From: Candidatus Peregrinibacteria bacterium
Lineage (GTDB): Bacteria > Patescibacteriota > Gracilibacteria > Peribacterales > Peribacteraceae
NCBI GenBank assembly: GCA_030638845.1
Contig: DAOWDW010000053.1
Span: forward strand, 1 to 10,222
Direction: 5' to 3'
Length of the DNA: 10,222 nt
Shown: piece by piece, positions 5,759 to 10,222 of the stretch
Position numbering within the stretch: the first letter of the stretch is position 1
How the letters are laid out: each line of letters begins with the position of its first letter
Position numbers and translations under genes: made by a program
The notes under the pieces: model-generated
The model's database searches: none
Told to the model about the DNA's origin: nothing
What the model saw: the letters and a program-made list of their open reading frames with translations, nothing else

Positions 5759-5818
5759 TATAACAGGTATATCAAAATATGTAAGAAATATGCAATAGGC
5801 CTTTTATATATTTTGAAT
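5664..5818. other. Gap between palindrome and tRNA
   Basis: No confident gene is present. It holds the rest of the doubtful 39-residue frame, a GGGG...CCCC pair around 5712-5751, and a small hairpin GATATA (5757-5762) with TATATC (5768-5773). It may contain the tRNA 3' processing region for the minus strand, but no clear T-tract terminator is visible. Confidence 0.4.
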
Positions 5819-5895
5819 TGGTACCCCCGGCAGGGTTCGAACCTGCAACCTTCGGTTCCGAAGACCGACACTCTATCCAGTTGAGCTACGGGGGC
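5819..5895 (-). tRNA. tRNA-Arg, anticodon TCG
   Basis: On the minus strand it folds as a full cloverleaf. Acceptor GCCCCCG pairs with CGGGGGT, closing on a G-T pair. The D arm contains GCTCAACTGGATAGAGT. The anticodon stem TCGGT/ACCGA encloses the loop CTTCGGA, giving anticodon TCG for arginine CGN codons. The T arm is GCAGG-TTCGAAC-CCTGC, followed by discriminator A and an encoded CCA end (5819-5821). All invariant positions look intact. A damaged copy of its 5' part lies just upstream on the same strand. Confidence 0.96.
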
Positions 5896-5916
5896 TAATG
5901 ATTTAAAGAACTGTAT

Positions 5917-5976
5917 TCTATCCAGCTTGCCCCTAGAAGCACGAAGTGCGAAGCGGGGTTGAGCTACGGGGGCTAA
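5917..5976 (-). pseudogene. Broken duplicate of the tRNA-Arg 5' part
   Basis: On the minus strand this repeats the first 24 tRNA bases plus the TTA before them. TTAGCCCCCGTAGCTCAA lies at 5976-5959 and CTGGATAGA at 5925-5917, identical to 5898-5872 of the intact gene. The two pieces are split by a 33-base GC-rich insert within the D loop. The anticodon and 3' half are missing, so it cannot make a tRNA. It lies 5' of the real gene and could be part of its precursor transcript. Confidence 0.85.
5926..5958. mobile_element. 33-base palindromic insert in the tRNA duplicate
   Basis: Comparison with the intact tRNA defines this insert exactly. Its 29-base core runs from CCCC to GGGG with an inner hairpin GCAC-GAA-GTGC, so it is a small REP-like palindrome (plus strand CCCCTAGAAGCACGAAGTGC, then GAAGCGGGG). 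On the minus strand CAA occurs on both sides of the core, which might be a short target duplication, though the match is only three bases. It carries no gene and would need help in trans to move. Confidence 0.55.
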
Positions 5977-6008
5977 CCAATAACACACTACCATGACTCA
6001 GTAAGCAC

Positions 6009-6017
6009 TGCTACAGT
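6009..6017 (+). promoter_or_regulatory. Extended -10 promoter of the 130-residue gene
   Basis: TG-C-TACAGT has its hexamer at 6012-6017, ending 6 bases before the ATG at 6024. It differs by one base from the TGCTACAAT before ribE and the AIM24-family gene, and the spacing again predicts a leaderless mRNA. No -35 box is seen. Confidence 0.55.
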
Positions 6018-6023
6018 AGAAGT

Positions 6024-6416
6024 ATGGTTTTTAAAGATGATGAAGATGATTTTATTTCTCCTTCCAGTAGTAGGAGTTTTGAAAGCCCAAATGCGGCAAA
6101 GAAAGAAAGGAAAGAACAAAGGGCAAAGCAGAAAGGATTACTTGCTGCATTAAAACGTGCATTGCTTCGTAATCAGCTGCCAGAGAAGACAACTAGAGAA
6201 ATTAATAATGAAGAGTTAATAATGAAGAATGAAGAATTAGAAAAAGAGGACAATAGAAACAATAATCTCGGAACCAAGACGCATAAGCAAATGGAAGAAG
6301 AAAATGTTATTCAAGCAGATGAAACGCCAACTACAGATGGACTTGTAGAAAAAAGTCACAAAGAATCTATTCGCAAAGAAGACTTAAGTAAAGAAACAGC
6401 TTCCGAGGATGCTTAG
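6024..6416 (+). CDS. Uncharacterised charged protein, repeat inside
   Basis: This 130-residue, highly charged, probably disordered protein has no signal peptide or membrane segment. It begins MVFKDDEDDFISPSSSRSF. A basic helix-prone stretch (about 25-50, KKERKEQRAKQKGLLAALKRALL) is the only part likely to be structured and could be amphipathic. Residues about 58-74 (REINNEELIMKNEELEK) are encoded by a copy of the AATGAAGAATGAAGAATTA-type dispersed repeat, so part of the protein is repeat-derived; the Glu-rich remainder (75-130) looks like linker. A good -10 box at leaderless spacing supports the start and suggests a real gene. Its stop overlaps the stop of the convergent 177-residue gene. I do not recognise a family and propose no function. 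Confidence 0.6.
   Translation: MVFKDDEDDFISPSSSRSFESPNAAKKERKEQRAKQKGLLAALKRALLRNQLPEKTTREINNEELIMKNEELEKEDNRNNNLGTKTHKQMEEENVIQADETPTTDGLVEKSHKESIRKEDLSKETASEDA
6201..6240 (+). repeat. AATGAAGAATGAAGAATTA-type repeat within a coding region
   Basis: The run of ATTAATAATGAAGAGTTAAT and AATGAAGAATGAAGAATTAG words is read in frame as INNEELIMKNEEL. Its core (6225-6238) is the exact reverse complement of 1750-1763 in the ribH upstream repeat. It looks like an intergenic repeat that entered a gene without breaking the frame. Confidence 0.6.
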
Positions 6417-6946
6417 GAAAGAGAAGAGAAGAATTTTTGTATACTTTCAATTGCTTCTATAAGATTAATATCGCCTTCTTCTTTAGTAATTACCTTTTTT
6501 GCTGAACCCAATAATTGCTGAACAACATTTCTAAAATTAACCGTAGTTCCATTTATAGTTGCCTCTGTAATTATTCCATATAAATATTTTTTAACTTCTT
6601 CATCTTTTTCATCATATGTAGCAAGTGTACACATTGCTAATATTGGTACTAGACATTCTTTACTAAGACTATCTTCAGATGTATTAGTGCGGGCGTATAA
6701 AACTGATAATAGATCAAAGAATTTTTGTGCATTTTTAGTTTGTTCCAACATTAATTCTTTTGCTTTTTCCTCTGGTGTTTTATCTAGTATTCCAGCAATC
6801 AGATTTTCAATTTTATCAGCTTTTCTTTCAGCAGTTTCTTTTTTTGCTAATTCTTCATCGGCTAAAGTTGGAGTTTCATTTATTTTAAATCCTTCATCGG
6901 ATAAAGTTGAAGTCTTATTTATTTCAGATTCATCAGTTTCTGGCAT
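6413..6946 (-). CDS. Uncharacterised 177-residue protein
   Basis: This is a cytoplasmic-type protein with no signal peptide or membrane segment. The acidic N-terminal tail carries two tandem 13-residue repeats (residues 6-18 and 19-31, cores INKTSTLSDE and INETPTLADE), matched by a 39-base DNA repeat. A mainly helical region follows (about 33-177), including KADKIENLIAGIL, TPEEKAKELMLEQTKNAQKF and a hydrophobic segment CLVPILAMCTLATY (about 98-111). The start ATG (6946-6944) is preceded by CATTAAATA with no ribosome-binding sequence and no good -10 at 6-7 bases. It converges on the 130-residue gene, with stop codons overlapping. Length and normal composition make it a likely real gene, but I recognise no family. 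Confidence 0.7.
   Translation of the reverse strand: MPETDESEINKTSTLSDEGFKINETPTLADEELAKKETAERKADKIENLIAGILDKTPEEKAKELMLEQTKNAQKFFDLLSVLYARTNTSEDSLSKECLVPILAMCTLATYDEKDEEVKKYLYGIITEATINGTTVNFRNVVQQLLGSAKKVITKEEGDINLIEAIESIQKFFSSLS
6854..6931 (-). repeat. 39-base tandem duplication in the 177-residue gene
   Basis: Two 39-base units, 6854-6892 and 6893-6931, both start (plus strand) with TTCATCGG and continue with (C/A)TAAAGTTG(G/A)AGT. They encode the duplicated 13-residue segment in the acidic tail. Divergence between the units indicates an old duplication. Confidence 0.7.
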
Positions 6947-7026
6947 TATTTAATGGGGTACAAAATGGAAAGTAATCTATTCTTATTAAAAGTAGTATGC
7001 AAGCAATAAATCATATCAAAATAATG

Positions 7027-7032
7027 TATACT
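7027..7032 (+). promoter_or_regulatory. -10 box of the 774-residue SLH gene
   Basis: TATACT ends 7 bases before the ATG at 7040. The intervening ACTTTCT has no ribosome-binding character, so a leaderless transcript is predicted. No -35 is recognised. Confidence 0.5.
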
Positions 7033-7039
7033 ACTTTCT

Positions 7040-9364
7040 ATGAAAAAACTGCTTACATTCCTTTTGGTAATTATTCCTATTTCTACGGTATCTGCAGTCA
7101 CTTTTCCAGATACTTGGGGTCATAATTTCGAAGAGTATATAAACTATATGGAAAGAACAGATGTTATTTCTGGTTATTCAGATGGAACATTTAAGCCAGA
7201 AAGAATAGTAAATAGAGCAGAGTTTTTAAAAATGCTTATGAAAGCCACAGAAAAAGAAATATCATCATCTTCCAAGGTAGAGCAATGTTTTTGGGACTTT
7301 GCAGGAGAAAGGCAATGGTTTTGGGAATATGTTTGTGAGGCAAAGAAACAGGGGATAGTAGATGGGTACCCAAATGGAACATTCCGTGGAACAGGTACTG
7401 TAAATTTAGCAGAGGCGGTTAAAATGAGTTTGGACGCATGGAAAGTAGAATTAAAGAAAGATTACAATTACTCGCCAAAGTGGTATGAGCCATATTTTGA
7501 TGCGGAAGTATCTTCAAAATTATTTAGAGTACTTCCTAGAGTAGCCGGAAGAGAGTTAACAAGAGCAGAGGCGTCTGTAGTTTTAACTATATTAAATCCA
7601 GATTTCAATGAAGATGATTTGTTTGATTATCCATCATTATCTTCATCATCATCAACTTCTTGGCCAGACCCAGATTTAAGTTTGTGTGGAAATGGAATAC
7701 TAGACCCATGGGAACAATGTGATGATGGGAACAATGACAACGATGATGGATGTAGTTCTATTTGCATTATTGTAGATCAGCCTGTGTATCATGGTGCTTT
7801 GCGAATAGACCAGAAGACACTCGCATCCACTTCGGTTACCAAAGGGGCAGAAAATGTTCTTCTAATGAAGTTTGATGCTATTGCAGGAAGACAAAACGTA
7901 TTTATTACCCAATTAATATTTACAGCAGACACTGGGTCCCTTGAAAGTGGTACAAATTATAGTTTGTACTATGACTACAATGGTGACGGAGTAATAGAGA
8001 CTTTAGTTGGAAGAAGTAGCCCATCTTCCGAAAAGTTATTGTTTACGAATATAAATATACCTGTAGAAGATGGACACAGTGTAAGAATAGAACTTCATGG
8101 AGATATTCCGCGCAGTGGAGATTTAAATTCATTTAGCGTTAAATTTGCAACGAATGAAGTAAATTATGTAGAAGGAGTAGGCGCAGTAGATGGAAGAGAT
8201 GTTGTGCGAATAGAAACAAATAATGGAGGATGTAATTATTCATCTATTTGTTGGATAGCAGTAAATACTCAGCCTTCTCGTCTTATAACTATTGGCGATA
8301 GTTCTGGTAATTTGTATGTAACAAAAAGTACGTCTCCTATAAGAAGTCGTCAACTTCTTGGAGGAACACTTTCAGACGTTTTGCTAAAACTTAATTTTCG
8401 TGCAGTAAACGAAGATATGAAAGTTACAAAAATACGTATTGGGGGAGGGGCAAACAGCATTGAGTCCTTGGGGCTTTATGAAGAAGGTGAGAATTCCCCA
8501 TTTGCCGTTGCAACATTATCTTCTTGTGAAACAGTTGTATCTAATCAATTCTGTGCAGATACTAATTATATTGTTTGGAAAGAGGTAGATAAAAAAATTG
8601 AAGTACGCGCAAATATGAAATTGGATACAGATGGAGGTGAAAGTGGAGAAACACTTGCATTAAAACTTTCTTCTTCGGTGTCAGGTGGATCTGTTGCAAT
8701 AGAAGCAGAAGGAGCTAGTTCTCAAATTGAGGTTTCACAGAATGATGGTGATTCTTCGGAAGAAGGAGAAATATTTATAGGAAGAACAAATGCAGGAAGC
8801 AATAAGTCTATTACGGGATCTATTCATGATACTGTTTTAGCAAAAATTACGGGTATTTCAAATTCAAGTGGAGATATAAATGGCTATATTGTTCCAAGTG
8901 GAGTTTCTACTTTTGGGGCTTTCAGATTTTCATCTGCATCTCACGCAAATACTTCTGGTGGATTAAATACTGCAACAATTAGAAAGCTTGTATTTTCTGT
9001 AACTGCTGAGAATGTAGAATTTGAATCTAATTCTATAGAGATTTATAACGTAGATGATTCAAGTGTTGCATTTTCATGTTCTCAAGACGGGACAACTGGT
9101 ATTTTTACTGTTACTTGTGATGGATTGCAAAATGAATCTGTAAATACAAATATTTCTTCTGGTGATGATATATATATTGCAATTCGAGGAAATATTTTAG
9201 ATCCACAAGTAGATGCAAGAAGTAGTACTTTGCAAATTAGACTTCAGGGACTAGGTACAAGAGGATCATCTGATCCAGTAGTTTGGGACGACGAGGAAAC
9301 TACTTTTAGTTGGATAGACGTGGAGGAGACTAGTGTGGAGTCAACTTTGTATAGAATAGAGTAG
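7040..9364 (+). CDS. Large secreted SLH protein with Myxococcus-type cysteine repeat
   Basis: This is probably a surface or S-layer-associated protein. A signal peptide (residues 1-19, MKKLLTFLLVIIPISTVSA) precedes three SLH units at about 21-70, 83-134 and 150-187. Typical stretches are ISGYSDGTFKPERIVNRAEFLKML and VDGYPNGTFRGTGTVNLAEAVKM; the third unit is degenerate. A Ser-rich linker (about 199-206) leads to a short disulfide-type repeat at 216-242 (CGNGILDPWEQCDDGN, then DDGCSSIC; cysteines 216, 227, 238, 242). This matches the CGNG-x-GEQCDDGN-DGCS-C Myxococcus cysteine-rich repeat family. The remaining 530 residues are beta-rich modules without an enzyme signature, roughly 248-400, 405-575 and 580-774, ending FSWIDVEETSVESTLYRIE. 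It shares the SLH layout with the gene at 2395 but has a different C-terminal part. It converges with the AIM24-family gene. Confidence 0.9.
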   Translation: MKKLLTFLLVIIPISTVSAVTFPDTWGHNFEEYINYMERTDVISGYSDGTFKPERIVNRAEFLKMLMKATEKEISSSSKVEQCFWDFAGERQWFWEYVCEAKKQGIVDGYPNGTFRGTGTVNLAEAVKMSLDAWKVELKKDYNYSPKWYEPYFDAEVSSKLFRVLPRVAGRELTRAEASVVLTILNPDFNEDDLFDYPSLSSSSSTSWPDPDLSLCGNGILDPWEQCDDGNNDNDDGCSSICIIVDQPVYHGALRIDQKTLASTSVTKGAENVLLMKFDAIAGRQNVFITQLIFTADTGSLESGTNYSLYYDYNGDGVIETLVGRSSPSSEKLLFTNINIPVEDGHSVRIELHGDIPRSGDLNSFSVKFATNEVNYVEGVGAVDGRDVVRIETNNGGCNYSSICWIAVNTQPSRLITIGDSSGNLYVTKSTSPIRSRQLLGGTLSDVLLKLNFRAVNEDMKVTKIRIGGGANSIESLGLYEEGENSPFAVATLSSCETVVSNQFCADTNYIVWKEVDKKIEVRANMKLDTDGGESGETLALKLSSSVSGGSVAIEAEGASSQIEVSQNDGDSSEEGEIFIGRTNAGSNKSITGSIHDTVLAKITGISNSSGDINGYIVPSGVSTFGAFRFSSASHANTSGGLNTATIRKLVFSVTAENVEFESNSIEIYNVDDSSVAFSCSQDGTTGIFTVTCDGLQNESVNTNISSGDDIYIAIRGNILDPQVDARSSTLQIRLQGLGTRGSSDPVVWDDEETTFSWIDVEETSVESTLYRIE

Positions 9365-9366
9365 TA

Positions 9367-9472
9367 GTGATTGGTGTACTGGAATATTGGAATACTGGTC
9401 ACTATTTAATGATAATTAAAATATGGATTACCAATAACCAATAACCAATAACCAATCACCAATCACCAATAC
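9367..9472. repeat. Tandem and inverted repeats between convergent genes
   Basis: The gap after the SLH stop holds GTGATTGGTG (9367-9376), whose reverse complement CACCAATCAC is at 9457-9466. It also holds tandem TGGAATAT/TGGAATAC words (about 9380-9399) and six 7-base units at 9431-9472: three CCAATAA, two CCAATCA and one CCAATAC. The inverted arms could fold into a hairpin serving as a two-way transcript end for the convergent genes. TAACCAATAAC also occurs at 5973-5983 beside the tRNA duplicate. Confidence 0.65.
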
Positions 9473-9477
9473 ACCAT

Positions 9478-10197
9478 TTAGCTACCGAAAATATTTCCCA
9501 GCAATCCTTTACCCTGCGTACTTCTATTATCTGGGAGTAGGGGATTTAAAGTTTCTGCAAAAGTCTGTAGATTTCGTGTTTGCATGTAAACAGTTCCAGG
9601 TCCTTCAAAGGTAACTGCTAAGCCTTCTCCTGTAGTTATCATACCTAAAATACTGTCTCCAACCTTTTGAATGTTGTATTTCATATTTGCATTGAATGCA
9701 ACAATGTGACCATTATCTACAACAAATTGTTCTCCTTGGCTAAGTTCTTTTTTTATTATTCCACCAAAGCTAGATGCAAATACTTTTCCTGTTCCTTGTG
9801 CTTTTATCATAAAAATACCTTCGCCACTTAAAAACCCTTTCCATCCTGTGAAATGAGAGTCTGTATCTACAGTAGTATCTGACGCTAAGAAAGAACCACC
9901 TTGAATTATGATAGATTCGTTATTTAAATCTAATATTTCTATGTCACCTGTAGCTCTAGGGGCTAAAAATACTTCACTTCCATCTTTTGTAGATTCTATG
10001 GTTGTTACAAAGAAAGTTTCGTTACTAAGAATAGTCCTTTTTACAGCTTTCCAAGCACCACCTTCCATTTTTGCTTTTATTTTGCAGGTTTTGTCCATGG
10101 CAAGCATGGCACCAGATTCTGTTCTTACAGATTCACCAGTATTTAATGTGCATTTAAGTGCACTGTAACTTGGGCGAAGGAGTATTTCGTAATTCAT
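9478..10197 (-). CDS. AIM24-family protein (TIGR00266 type)
   Basis: This 239-residue protein has no signal peptide or membrane segment. It matches the AIM24/DUF124 beta-helix-like family by TESGAMLAMD (27-36), the GG-W-KAVKR segment, FFVTTIES, GGSFLASD (about 100-107), FGGIIKKELSQGEQFVVDNGHIVAF and GEGLAVTFEGPGTVYMQTR near the C-terminus. The usual family length is about 220-260. The bacterial role is unknown; the name comes from a yeast mitochondrial homologue involved in inner-membrane organisation. The Gly-rich C-terminal tail (GKGLLGNIFGS) is common in the family. The ATG at 10197 is set by the extended -10 box 7 bases upstream. It is convergent with the large SLH gene, across a repeat-filled gap. 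Confidence 0.92.
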   Translation of the reverse strand: MNYEILLRPSYSALKCTLNTGESVRTESGAMLAMDKTCKIKAKMEGGAWKAVKRTILSNETFFVTTIESTKDGSEVFLAPRATGDIEILDLNNESIIIQGGSFLASDTTVDTDSHFTGWKGFLSGEGIFMIKAQGTGKVFASSFGGIIKKELSQGEQFVVDNGHIVAFNANMKYNIQKVGDSILGMITTGEGLAVTFEGPGTVYMQTRNLQTFAETLNPLLPDNRSTQGKGLLGNIFGS

Positions 10198-10204
10198 GGA
10201 AAGA

Positions 10205-10213
10205 ATTGTAGCA
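10205..10213 (-). promoter_or_regulatory. Extended -10 promoter of the AIM24-family gene
   Basis: On the minus strand TG-C-TACAAT is identical to the ribE promoter 9-mer. The hexamer (10210-10205) ends 7 bases before the ATG at 10197, with TCTTTCC between. A leaderless mRNA is predicted. Any -35 would fall at or beyond the window edge. Confidence 0.6.
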
Positions 10214-10222
10214 CAATATAAA

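Noticed and set aside
5872..5976. Integration (att) site duplication of an element in tRNA-Arg
   Set aside because: Only 18 bases lie between the two copies and no integrase is near, so a local duplication fits better than an integrated island.
5644..5994. Minus-strand frame across the tRNA (contains LAPVAQLDRVSVFGTEG)
   Set aside because: This is the familiar artefact of translating a tRNA gene and its duplicate; the tRNA explains the sequence.
9431..9472. CRISPR-like array
   Set aside because: The units are contiguous 7-mers without spacers, so this is a simple tandem repeat.

Overview
The window is AT-rich bacterial DNA with short intergenic gaps, almost no Shine-Dalgarno sequences, and two secreted proteins carrying SLH (S-layer homology) domains. 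It also has a histone H1-like lysine-rich protein and many small dispersed repeats. Together these suggest an uncultivated bacterium of the Patescibacteria/CPR type, possibly near Peregrinibacteria or Gracilibacteria. That placement is inference from gene style. TAA, TAG and TGA all appear to act as stops, so nothing points to the recoded UGA of Gracilibacteria or SR1.

Layout: the left edge holds the N-terminal 244 codons of uvrA on the minus strand. A 324-base gap with GC-rich palindromes separates it from a plus-strand riboflavin block: ribE (riboflavin synthase), ribH (lumazine synthase, with no ordinary start codon), an SLH protein that interrupts the block, and ribBA (fused DHBP synthase/GTP cyclohydrolase II). 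ribD is not in the window. Next come an H1-like basic protein with a clear intrinsic terminator, a minus-strand tRNA-Arg(TCG), and a broken duplicate of the 5' part of that tRNA carrying a 33-base palindromic insert. Two uncharacterised genes then converge and overlap by 4 bases at their stops. A 774-residue SLH protein with a Myxococcus-type cysteine repeat follows, and an AIM24-family gene on the minus strand closes the window.

How the genes work together: RibBA supplies both early riboflavin precursors (the GTP-derived pyrimidine and dihydroxybutanone phosphate). RibH makes 6,7-dimethyl-8-ribityllumazine and RibE converts it to riboflavin. Only the RibD deaminase/reductase step is missing here. 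The two SLH proteins are probably surface proteins.

Three things stand out. Six starts have a -10-like hexamer ending exactly 6 or 7 bases upstream, three of them as the extended form TGCTACAAT or TGCTACAGT, which is the pattern expected for leaderless mRNAs. ribH has no ATG, GTG or TTG in frame, yet an ATC sits exactly where that spacing places a leaderless start. Different small repeat families abut the stop codons of four genes, one lies inside a coding region, and a palindrome splits the tRNA duplicate.
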